From assembly GCF_001421565.1 (NCBI RefSeq), contig NZ_LMKQ01000002.1, forward strand, positions 124,001 to 188,000: DNA of 64,000 nt. Reading direction: 5' to 3'. This DNA comes from Agromyces sp. Leaf222 (GTDB taxonomy: Bacteria; Actinomycetota; Actinomycetes; Actinomycetales; Microbacteriaceae). The notes under the pieces were generated by a model, which saw only the letters and a program-made list of their open reading frames with translations, was not told the origin of the DNA and did not search any database. The position numbers and the translations under genes were made by a program. The stretch's first letter is position 1. The number at the start of each line of letters is the position of its first letter. Of this stretch, positions 18,164 through 25,961 are shown in pieces.

Positions 18164-19152
18164 TGTCGCACACCGGCTCCACCGGCATCCGGGACGAACT
18201 CCCGCTGACCCCGCTCTCGGCCGCAGGCGCCGGCACGGTGCCGCTCGTCGGCGCCGACCGCGTCGAGGAGGCGCCGCGCCGCGGCATCCGTCGCTCGAAG
18301 CGACCCCCGCGCGACCACTCACCCCAGACGCGCAAGACCGCGAAGGACTGGGTCTGGCTCGTGCTCGCGATCCTGTTCGGCCTGCTCGTGGCGGTGCCGT
18401 TCATCCTGATCCTGATCAACTCGTTCAAGTCGCCGGAGGACTACAACACGTCGGGCCCGCTGATGCTGCCGAAGGAGCTGTACTTCGACGGCCTCGTGAA
18501 CTTCTGGAACCGCGTCGACTTCCCGCAGAAGCTCTGGAACAGCTTCGTCATCTCGGGCTCGGTCGCCGTGCTCGCGGTGGCGGTCTCGGTGCTGAACGCG
18601 TACGCGCTCGGCATCGGCCGGGTGAAGTACCGCACCGGCATCCTGCTGCTGTTCCTGCTCGCCGACCTGATTCCGCAGGAGGCCCTGCTCTACCCGCTGT
18701 ACTACATGTTCAAGTCGGTGGGCCTCTACGATACGCAGCTCGCGATCATCATCATCTTCACGGTGATCCAGGCGGCGTTCGGCACCTACCTGCTCTCGAG
18801 CGTGTTCGGCACGTTCCCGAAGGAGCTGCTCGAGGCCGCGGCGCTCGACGGCGCCGGTCGCCTGCGCACGCTGATCAAGGTCGTGCTGCCGATCAGCAAG
18901 GGCACGCTCTCGGTGCTGCTCATCTTCTTCTTCATCTGGACCTGGAACGAGTTCCTGATCCCGCTGACGTTCCTGGTGTCCAACGACAACCAGACCGTGC
19001 CGGTGGCGATCACGACCCTGCAGGGCGACCGGCTCATGGACGTCACGACGACGAGCGCCTCGGCGCTGCTCGGCGTGATCCCGACGCTGATCTTCTTCCT
19101 CATCTTCCAGCGAACGCTCACCCGCGGCATCACCGCGGGCGCGGTCAAGTAG
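18163..19152 (+). CDS. Sugar ABC transporter permease (MalG/UgpE-like)
   Basis: 329 residues. A charged cytoplasmic tail of about 65 residues precedes the first helix WVWLVLAILFGLLVAVPFIL; this tail is longer than in most MalG-type permeases. EAA loop: LEAAALDGAGRLRTLIKVVLP. The end LFQRTLTRGITAGAVK-like sequence matches the family C-terminus, which contacts the ATPase. Translation is coupled to the first permease. The operon has no ATPase gene, which is normal for actinobacterial CUT1 systems that share one MsmK-type ATPase. Confidence 0.92.
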   Translation: MSHTGSTGIRDELPLTPLSAAGAGTVPLVGADRVEEAPRRGIRRSKRPPRDHSPQTRKTAKDWVWLVLAILFGLLVAVPFILILINSFKSPEDYNTSGPLMLPKELYFDGLVNFWNRVDFPQKLWNSFVISGSVAVLAVAVSVLNAYALGIGRVKYRTGILLLFLLADLIPQEALLYPLYYMFKSVGLYDTQLAIIIIFTVIQAAFGTYLLSSVFGTFPKELLEAAALDGAGRLRTLIKVVLPISKGTLSVLLIFFFIWTWNEFLIPLTFLVSNDNQTVPVAITTLQGDRLMDVTTTSASALLGVIPTLIFFLIFQRTLTRGITAGAVK

Positions 19153-19231
19153 CGCGACCGCACGGTCACCAGCTCCGAGCAGTGAAGCGGATGCCGCGGC
19201 AGCGGCCCGTTCGAAAGGAACACCAACACCC

Positions 19232-21550
19232 ATGAAGTTCACCGACGGGTTCTGGCAGGTCAGGCCGGGCATCGAACCCCTGTACGGCCGTGAGTCGTAC
19301 GACATCTGGGCGGACGGAGAGCACCGCCTGCAGGTCTTCGCCACCACCGGCGTCGTCGCCAAGCGCGGCGACACGTTGAACCGACCGCTGCTGACGGTGA
19401 CGCTCTTCTCACCGCTCGCCGACGTCATCGGCGTGCGCATCGAGCATCACTCCGGCGGGGTGAAGCCGCAGGGCTTCGACCTCGTCGGCGCGCAGGACGC
19501 GCAGGGCGTGGTCGTGGTCGACGAGACCGGCGGCCTGCTCACCTCGGGGCGGCTGTCGGTGCGCGTGGCGCCGGGCGCCCCGTTCGGGCTCGCGTTCGAG
19601 GTCGACGGCCGCACGATCGTGTCGGCCGGCGACAAGTCGATCGCGAACATGCGCGTGCGGCCCGACGCGCAGCTCGACGGCGTGCCCGTCGGCAACGCCC
19701 GCGAGGCCACGGCGCGCGCCGCGGCATCCGCCTACACGCTGCAGCAGCTCTCGCTCGGCGTCGGCGAGCTCGTGTACGGGCTCGGCGAGCGCTTCGGGCC
19801 GCTCGTGAAGAACGGGCAGACGGTCGACATCTGGAACGCCGACGGCGGCACCTCGTCGGAGCAGGCCTACAAGAACGTGCCGTTCTACCTGACGAACCGC
19901 GGCTACGGCGTGCTCGTGAACGACACGGGGCACGTGTCGTACGAGATCGGCTCCGAGTCGGTCGAGCGCGTGCAGTTCTCGGTGCCCGGCGAGTCGCTGG
20001 AGTACTTCGTGGTCTACGGCGGCACGCCCGCGGGGGTGCTCGAGCGGTACACCGAGCTCGTCGGCAAGCCCGCGCGGGTTCCGGCCTGGTCGTACGGCCT
20101 CTGGCTCTCGACGTCGTTCACGACCGACTACGACGAGGCGACCGTGAACCGGTTCGTCGACGAGATGGCGGCCCGCGAACTGCCCGTGAGCGTGTTCCAC
20201 TTCGACTGCTTCTGGATGCGCGAGTTCAACTGGTGCGACTTCGAATGGGACCCGCGCACGTTCCCCGACCCCGAGGGCATGCTCGCCCGCCTGCGCGACA
20301 AGGGCCTGCGCGTCTGCGTCTGGCTGAACCCCTACATCGGCCAGCGCTCGAAGCTCTTCGCCGAGGCGGCCGAGCGCGGTTACCTCGTGAAGCGGCCAGA
20401 CGGCTCGGTGTGGCAGTGGGACCTCTGGCAGGCCGGCATGGGCCTCGTCGACTTCACGAACCCCGACGCCACGCGCTGGTACCAGGACCACCTGCGCGCG
20501 CTCGTCGCCCAGGGCGTGGACTGCTTCAAGACCGACTTCGGCGAGCGGATCCCGCTCGAGGTCGAGTACTTCGACGGCTCGGCGCCCGACCGCATGCACA
20601 ACCGCTACACGCAGCTCTACAACGAGGCCGTGTTCGAGGTGCTCGAGCAGGAGCGCGGCGAGGGCGAGGCCGTGGTGTTCGCCCGTTCTGCGACGACCGG
20701 CGGCCAGCGCCTGCCCGTGCACTGGGGCGGCGACTCGACCTCGACGTACGAGTCGATGGCCGAGACCCTGCGCGGCGGCCTCTCGCTCGCGGCCTCGGGC
20801 TTCGCGTTCTGGAGCCACGACATCGGCGGCTTCGAGGGCACTCCGGATGCCGGCGTGTTCAAGCGCTGGGTCGCGTTCGGCCTGCTCGGCACGCACTCGC
20901 GCTTCCACGGGTCGGGCTCCTATCGGGTGCCGTGGGCGTTCGACGAGGAGGCCGTCGACGTAACGCGGATCTTCACGAAGCTGAAGCTCTCGCTCATGCC
21001 GTACCTCTACCAGCAGGGCCTCGATGCGTCGGCGACCGGCGTGCCGGTCATGCGCCCGATGGCGCTCGAGTTCCCCGACGACCCCGGCGCCGCCTACCTC
21101 GACCGGCAGTACATGCTCGGTTCGTCGCTGCTCGTGGCCCCGGTGTTCTCGGAGTCGGGCGAGGTCGAGTTCTACCTGCCCGCAGGGCGGTGGACGAACT
21201 GGTGGACGGGCGAGGTCGTCGCGTCGCAGGGCTCGTGGCGCCGCGAGGTGCACGGCTTCGACACCGTGCCGCTGTACGTGCGCGAGGGCACCGTGCTGCC
21301 GATCGGCGCCGACACCACCAAGCCCGACTCCGACTACTTCGACGGGCTCGAGCTGCGCGTGTACCCGGGGGCGACGGATGCCTCGGGCGGGCCGGATGCG
21401 GCGGGCACGCCGGATGCCGCGGGCGCGCCGGTGTCGCCGGGCGTGACGGTGACGGCACCAGACGGGCGGTCGGCGCGGTTCACCGTGGCGGGGGAGACCG
21501 TCACCGCCGAGGGCGATGCGGGCGAGGCCTGGGGGGCGACGTTCGTCTGA
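19232..21550 (+). CDS. yicI: GH31 alpha-xylosidase
   Basis: 772 residues, the usual length of YicI-type alpha-xylosidases. Begins MKFTDGFWQVRPGI, the typical N-terminus. Nucleophile Asp435 in CFKTDFGERIP and acid/base Asp501 in HWGGDSTSTYESM; SVFHFDCFWM and WLNPYIGQRS are family substrate-site motifs that distinguish xylosidases from glucosidases. It removes non-reducing alpha-D-xylose from isoprimeverose-type oligosaccharides; no signal peptide, so it acts in the cytoplasm on imported sugars. A repeated Asp-Ala/Gly-rich insert near residues 712-730 (DASGGPDAAGTPDAAGA) is low complexity. AAAGGAA ribosome binding site; last gene of the operon. Confidence 0.93.
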   Translation: MKFTDGFWQVRPGIEPLYGRESYDIWADGEHRLQVFATTGVVAKRGDTLNRPLLTVTLFSPLADVIGVRIEHHSGGVKPQGFDLVGAQDAQGVVVVDETGGLLTSGRLSVRVAPGAPFGLAFEVDGRTIVSAGDKSIANMRVRPDAQLDGVPVGNAREATARAAASAYTLQQLSLGVGELVYGLGERFGPLVKNGQTVDIWNADGGTSSEQAYKNVPFYLTNRGYGVLVNDTGHVSYEIGSESVERVQFSVPGESLEYFVVYGGTPAGVLERYTELVGKPARVPAWSYGLWLSTSFTTDYDEATVNRFVDEMAARELPVSVFHFDCFWMREFNWCDFEWDPRTFPDPEGMLARLRDKGLRVCVWLNPYIGQRSKLFAEAAERGYLVKRPDGSVWQWDLWQAGMGLVDFTNPDATRWYQDHLRALVAQGVDCFKTDFGERIPLEVEYFDGSAPDRMHNRYTQLYNEAVFEVLEQERGEGEAVVFARSATTGGQRLPVHWGGDSTSTYESMAETLRGGLSLAASGFAFWSHDIGGFEGTPDAGVFKRWVAFGLLGTHSRFHGSGSYRVPWAFDEEAVDVTRIFTKLKLSLMPYLYQQGLDASATGVPVMRPMALEFPDDPGAAYLDRQYMLGSSLLVAPVFSESGEVEFYLPAGRWTNWWTGEVVASQGSWRREVHGFDTVPLYVREGTVLPIGADTTKPDSDYFDGLELRVYPGATDASGGPDAAGTPDAAGAPVSPGVTVTAPDGRSARFTVAGETVTAEGDAGEAWGATFV

Positions 21551-21569
21551 GCATGGCCTCGGCGGGTGC

Positions 21570-21601
21570 GGGCGCCCGGTGGCTTCGGCTGCCGGGCGCC
21601 C
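21570..21601. terminator. Bidirectional hairpin between convergent yicI and LacI genes
   Basis: Perfect 10-bp stem GGGCGCCCGG/CCGGGCGCCC with a 12-base loop, placed between two stop codons of convergent genes. No U run. Confidence 0.7.
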
Positions 21602-21607
21602 GTTCGC

Positions 21608-22636
21608 TCAGCGCCGCTCGATGGTCGACCCGCGGATGACGAGCCGTACCGGCAGGTGGTGCACGCCGGGGTCGGGCTCGCCGTCGTCGATGGCGTCGAA
21701 GATGCGCATCGCCGCGGTGCGGCCGAGCTGCTGCAGGTTGGCGTCGATGCTCGTGAGCTCGGGGCGCGAGTTCAGGGCGAGCACCTCCCAGTTGTCGTAG
21801 CCGATGACGGCCACGTCCTCTGGCACCCGTTTGCCGAGGTCGCGGAGGGTGTCGATGACGCCGCGGGCGATCTGGTCGGAGCCGGCGACGATGCCGTCGA
21901 CGTCGGGGTTCTGCGCGAGCAGCATGCCGGCGGCGGCGCGGCCCCAGTGCTCGCTCCAGCTCGAGGTCATCACGTCGCCGACGAGCCCGAGTCCGGCTTC
22001 GGCGAGGGCCGCGCGAACGCCGACGGCGCGGTCCTGCGCCGCGGCGTACTCGGGTTCGCCCGTGATGTGGGCGATGCGGCGTCGGCCGGTGGTGAGCAGG
22101 TGCTCGACCGCGAGGCGCCCGCCGGCCACGTTGTCTGGCGTGACTGAAACGTCGTTCGGGTCATCCGACGGAGCGTAGGCGTAGACGACCGGAACCGGGA
22201 GGTCCTGGCCGAGCGAGGGCCGGGGGTCGGTCTGCCGGCCGACGACGATGATGCCGTCGACGCGGCGGTTGAGCAGGGCCTTGAGGTGGTGCTGCTCGCG
22301 GATCGTGTCGCCGCGCGCGTCGCAGAGGAACACGTTGATCTGCCCGGCGCCGAACGCGTCTTCGGCGCCCATGAGGATCGGGATCACGAAGCGGCCCTCG
22401 AGGTCGCTCGTGAGCAGGCCGACGGTGCCCGTGCGCCCGGCGATGAGGCTGCGGGCGAGGGAGTTCGGCGTGAACGAGAGCTGCTCGGCGGCCTCGATGA
22501 CCCGCTGGCGTGTGGCGGGGGCGACCTGGTCGCGGCCGTTGATGGCCTTCGAGGCGGTCGCGAGCGAGACCCCGGCCATGCGCGCGACGTCGTTGAGCGT
22601 CGCCGCCTTCGACCCGCCGGTTCCGCTTCTCGCCAT
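21608..22636 (-). CDS. LacI-family repressor of the arabinofuranoside locus
   Basis: 342 residues from ATG 22636, preferred over an ATG at 22669 because GAGGAGG lies just before it. HTH and hinge: ATLNDVARMAGVSLATASKAI and ATRQRVIEAAEQLSFTPNSLAR. The sensor domain has the GIIVVGRQ, VVYAYA and AVIGYDNWEVLA segments of sugar-binding LacI proteins and ends LVIRGSTIERR. It is divergent from the second binding-protein/permease/GH127 operon, with a 16-bp palindrome in between; probable local repressor, inducer unknown (arabino-oligosaccharide inferred). Confidence 0.9.
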   Translation of the reverse strand: MARSGTGGSKAATLNDVARMAGVSLATASKAINGRDQVAPATRQRVIEAAEQLSFTPNSLARSLIAGRTGTVGLLTSDLEGRFVIPILMGAEDAFGAGQINVFLCDARGDTIREQHHLKALLNRRVDGIIVVGRQTDPRPSLGQDLPVPVVYAYAPSDDPNDVSVTPDNVAGGRLAVEHLLTTGRRRIAHITGEPEYAAAQDRAVGVRAALAEAGLGLVGDVMTSSWSEHWGRAAAGMLLAQNPDVDGIVAGSDQIARGVIDTLRDLGKRVPEDVAVIGYDNWEVLALNSRPELTSIDANLQQLGRTAAMRIFDAIDDGEPDPGVHHLPVRLVIRGSTIERR

Positions 22637-22674
22637 GCCCGCCTCCTCGACTGAAACGCTACCGGTCATCGCTC

Positions 22675-22732
22675 TTGACGGCCGGGAGATTCACACTGTA
22701 GCGTGCCGAAAGGCCTTTCGGAAGTTTCGAAA
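22675..22732 (+). promoter_or_regulatory. Promoter and operators of the arabinofuranoside operon
   Basis: -35 TTGACG (22675-22680), 18-base spacer, -10-like TAGCGT (22699-22704). The perfect palindrome CCGAAAGGCCTTTCGG (22706-22721) follows at once, and then a second smaller dyad TTTCGAAA (22725-22732). An operator covering the start point is the classical LacI arrangement for repression. Confidence 0.75.
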
Positions 22733-22801
22733 AGGCCGGCACCAGCACCTGGCATTCCGGGCGAAACCCCGCCCGCTCAAGGACGAGCAAGGAGAACACG
22801 G

Positions 22802-24094
22802 ATGAGATCACGCAATCGCCGGATGACGCGGGCTGCAGCCCTGCTCGCCGCCGGCGCCCTCACGATCGGGCTGGCCGCCTGCTCCGCGGGCAGCGAACCG
22901 GAGTCGAGCCTCGCCGACGCCGGCGCAGAGGGCGTCGACGACGGCACGACGCTGACCCTCTGGACCCGCGCACCGCTCGAGAAGCAGGCCAACCTGCTCG
23001 TCGACGCCTACAACGAGAGCCACGAGAACCAGGTCGAGCTCACGGTCGTGCCGAACGACGACTACGTCGCCAAGGTCGGTGCAGCAGCCGGCTCGAACGG
23101 CCTGCCCGACCTCTTCGCGGCCGACATCGTGTACGTGCCGAACTGGGTGAAGCAGGGCCTCTTCCAGGACATCACGGCGAACATCGACGGCTTCGACTTC
23201 AAGGACGACATCAACAAGGGCCACCTGTCGGCGGGCACGCTCGACGGCCAGGAGTACGTGCTGCCGTTCGTGCTCGACCTGTCGATGCTGTTCTGGAACA
23301 AGGACCTCGCGACCGAGGCCGGACTCGACGCCGAGGCGGGCCCCGCCAACCTCGAGGAGTTCGCCGAGTGGGCGAAGGCCATCCAGGCGCTCGACAAGCC
23401 CGACACGTACGGCACCGCGACGGGCCTGAACTGCGGCGGATGCCTCGTCTTCACGTGGTTCCCGAGCAGCTGGGCCGACGGCCAGGAGGTGCTCTCCGAC
23501 GACGGCACCGAGTCGCTGCTCGCGAGCGACACCTCGAAGGAGATCTACGCCACCTGGAAGGACCTCTGGGACTCCGGCGCAGTGCTGCCCTCGTCGAAGG
23601 ACGAGGCCGGCCCCACCTGGACCGCCGCGTTCACCGAGGGCAAGGTCGGCATCATGCCGTATCCGGCCACCCTCCTCTCGTCGACCCCGTTCGACGTGGG
23701 CGTCTCGGGCCTCGTCGGCCCCGAGGGCGGCGCCTCGACGTTCGTCGGCGGTGACGGCATCGGCGTCTCGAAGGACTCGAAGAAGGCCGCGCAGGCGTGG
23801 AACTTCCTCAGCTGGATGATGTCCGAGGAGGCCCAGGTCGGCGTGCTCGCGAAGGACAACGACGTCGTCTCCCGCTCCGACCTCGCCGACAACGAGTACT
23901 CGCAGAAGGACCCGCGACTGGTCACGATCAACGAGGTCGCCGGTCAGGGCGACACCCCGGTCGCGATCAACTTCCAGCAGGCGTTCAACGCGCCGAGCAG
24001 CCCGTGGCTCACGATGGTGCGCAACGCGGTGCTGGGCGACGCGTCGAGCATCGACGCCGACAACGACGAGATCACGGCGGTGCTCTCGCAGTGA
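22802..24094 (+). CDS. Sugar ABC transporter substrate-binding lipoprotein
   Basis: 430 residues. Lipoprotein signal: charged MRSRNRRMTR, hydrophobic core, lipobox GLAA|CSA near residue 27. The mature protein carries LTLWTRAPLEKQANLLVDAYN and the family 1 solute-binding folds PDLFAADIVYVPNWVKQGLF and VLPFVLDLSMLFWNKDL. A CGGC pair (GLNCGGCLV) is unusual and could form a disulfide outside the cell. Strong AAGGAGAA ribosome binding site. GTGA overlap with the permease downstream. Substrate inferred as beta-L-arabinofuranosyl sugar from the GH127 gene. Confidence 0.92.
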   Translation: MRSRNRRMTRAAALLAAGALTIGLAACSAGSEPESSLADAGAEGVDDGTTLTLWTRAPLEKQANLLVDAYNESHENQVELTVVPNDDYVAKVGAAAGSNGLPDLFAADIVYVPNWVKQGLFQDITANIDGFDFKDDINKGHLSAGTLDGQEYVLPFVLDLSMLFWNKDLATEAGLDAEAGPANLEEFAEWAKAIQALDKPDTYGTATGLNCGGCLVFTWFPSSWADGQEVLSDDGTESLLASDTSKEIYATWKDLWDSGAVLPSSKDEAGPTWTAAFTEGKVGIMPYPATLLSSTPFDVGVSGLVGPEGGASTFVGGDGIGVSKDSKKAAQAWNFLSWMMSEEAQVGVLAKDNDVVSRSDLADNEYSQKDPRLVTINEVAGQGDTPVAINFQQAFNAPSSPWLTMVRNAVLGDASSIDADNDEITAVLSQ

Positions 24095-24993
24095 GCACCA
24101 TCCTTCGCGGCGCCGGGCGGGTGACCCCCGCTCGGCGCCGCGCCGCCCTCACGGGCTGGCTCTTCGCCCTGCCGACCGCGCTGTTCGTGCTGCTGCTGTT
24201 CGGCCTGCCGCTGGCGCTCGTGCTGCAGATGTCGGCGAGCGACTGGCCGCTGCTCGGCGGCAACCAGGGCTGGAACCTGCCGCAGAACTACGTCGACGCC
24301 GTCGACAACCGCTTCTTCCTCGACTCGGTCTGGTTCACGCTGAAGTACACCGTGCTCACCACCGTGATCCTGCTCGCGCTGAGCCTCGGGCTCGCCATGC
24401 TCGTGCAGGAGTCCACGCGCTGGAAGGGGCTGCTGCGCACCTCGTTCCTGGTGCCGAGCGCCCTGGGCCTGGCATCCGCATCGCTGCTCTTCTACGTGAT
24501 CTACTCGCCGATCGCGGGACCGTTCGCCGGCATCATGAAGGCGTGGGGGTTCACGTTCCTCGGCACGCCAGACGGCGCGCTGTGGTCGACGATCTTCCTC
24601 ATCGTGTGGCGGTACGCGGGCTTCTACATGCTGCTCATGCTCGTGGGCCTGCAGGGCATCCCCGACGACGTGTACGAGGCCGCGCGCATCGACGGCGCGT
24701 CGCGCTGGCAGACCTTCCGCAGCGTGACGATCCCGCTGCTTCGACCGACGCTCGCCCTCACGACCGTGCTCTGCGTCACGGGCTCGCTGCTCGCGTTCGA
24801 GCAGTTCTACATCCTCACCAAGGGCGGGCCCGACAACTCGACCATCACGGTCGTGCAGCTCATCTACGGCATCGCGTTCCAGGGGCAGAACGACCTCGGC
24901 GTCGCCGGCGCCCTCTCGGTCATCGTGCTGCTCGCGCTCGTCGTGATCAACATCGCGCAGATCCGCGCATTCGGGAAGAAGGCGGAAGACTGA
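24091..24993 (+). CDS. Sugar ABC transporter permease (first subunit)
   Basis: 300 residues, six helices. First helix GWLFALPTALFVLLLFGLPL; EAA loop YEAARIDGASRWQTFRSVTIP; late motif FYILTKGGPDNSTIT. GTG start at 24091 overlaps the stop of the binding-protein gene, and its own stop overlaps the next permease start. Unlike the xyloside operon there is no hairpin between the binding protein and permease genes. Inner membrane; works with the second permease and an ATPase encoded elsewhere. Confidence 0.92.
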   Translation: MSTILRGAGRVTPARRRAALTGWLFALPTALFVLLLFGLPLALVLQMSASDWPLLGGNQGWNLPQNYVDAVDNRFFLDSVWFTLKYTVLTTVILLALSLGLAMLVQESTRWKGLLRTSFLVPSALGLASASLLFYVIYSPIAGPFAGIMKAWGFTFLGTPDGALWSTIFLIVWRYAGFYMLLMLVGLQGIPDDVYEAARIDGASRWQTFRSVTIPLLRPTLALTTVLCVTGSLLAFEQFYILTKGGPDNSTITVVQLIYGIAFQGQNDLGVAGALSVIVLLALVVINIAQIRAFGKKAED

Positions 24994-25961
24994 TGTCGAC
25001 GACCATGCCGCGCCGTTCGCGCGATCCGCTCGCGAGCGTGCCGCCCACCGACTCGACGATCGCGCTGACCGCGCCGAACCACCGGGTCGCGAAGGGCGCG
25101 TCGGGGCGGGGTTCCATGGGGCGCCGCCGCCCGCCGACCACCTTCGCCGGCATCGCGATGCGCACGCCCTACTGGGTGCTCACCGCCGGGCTCGCGCTGC
25201 TGTTCCTCTACCCGCTGATCTGGACCGCGATCTCGTCGGTCTCGCCGCTCGCGGGCACGAACCAGACCGACGGATGGGGCTTCGGCAACTACGTCACGCT
25301 CGCGAACTACCAGGCGGGAATCTGGGTCTACCTGCTGAACTCGGTGTTCGTGTCGCTGCTGACCGTGCTGCTGACGCTCACGATCTCGCTGCTCGGCGGG
25401 TACGCGTTCGCCCGCTTCAGCTTTCCGGGCAAGGACCTGCTGTTCCTGTCGACGCTCGCGATCCTGATGGTGCCGTACGCGACCCTGCTCATTCCGCTCT
25501 ACGTGCTGCTGAACTCGGTGGGCCTGTCGAACTCGCTCGTCGGCGTCGCGCTCGTGCTCACGATGTTCCAGTTGCCGTTCTCGATGTTCATGATGCGCAT
25601 CTCGTTCGAGTCGGTTCCGCGCGAGCTCGACGAGGCCGCCATGGTCGACGGATGCTCCGCCTGGACCGTGCTCTGGCGTGTGCTCGTCCCCGCGGTCAAG
25701 CCGGGACTCATCACGGTGGGCCTGTTCGCGTTCCTCGCGGCGTGGAACGACTTCATGGCCCCGCTGATCCTCATCAACGATTCGAACCGCATGACCCTGC
25801 CGCTCGCGGTCTCGAACCTGCGCGGCCAGGTGCAGGGTGTCGTCGACTACGGCGCCACCGAGGCCGGCGTGGTCGTGCTCGCGCTGCCGTGCATCCTGCT
25901 CTTCCTGATCCTCCAACGTCACTACGTGCGCGGCTTCATGTCGGGCGCCTTCAAGGGATGA
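24993..25961 (+). CDS. Sugar ABC transporter permease (second subunit)
   Basis: 322 residues. A cytoplasmic tail of about 50 residues rich in Arg/Pro is followed by the first helix TPYWVLTAGLALLFLYPLIW. EAA loop: LDEAAMVDGCSAWTVLWRVLVP, and the C-terminus FLILQRHYVRGFMSGAFKG matches MalG-type permeases. Start overlaps the upstream permease (TGATG); stop overlaps the GH127 start (ATGA). The four genes are therefore one coupled translation unit. Confidence 0.92.
   Translation: MSTTMPRRSRDPLASVPPTDSTIALTAPNHRVAKGASGRGSMGRRRPPTTFAGIAMRTPYWVLTAGLALLFLYPLIWTAISSVSPLAGTNQTDGWGFGNYVTLANYQAGIWVYLLNSVFVSLLTVLLTLTISLLGGYAFARFSFPGKDLLFLSTLAILMVPYATLLIPLYVLLNSVGLSNSLVGVALVLTMFQLPFSMFMMRISFESVPRELDEAAMVDGCSAWTVLWRVLVPAVKPGLITVGLFAFLAAWNDFMAPLILINDSNRMTLPLAVSNLRGQVQGVVDYGATEAGVVVLALPCILLFLILQRHYVRGFMSGAFKG

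Noticed and set aside
15737..18322. A minus-strand frame of 861 codons over the binding protein and permease genes
   Set aside because: It crosses three well-supported genes and their junctions and has no family motif.
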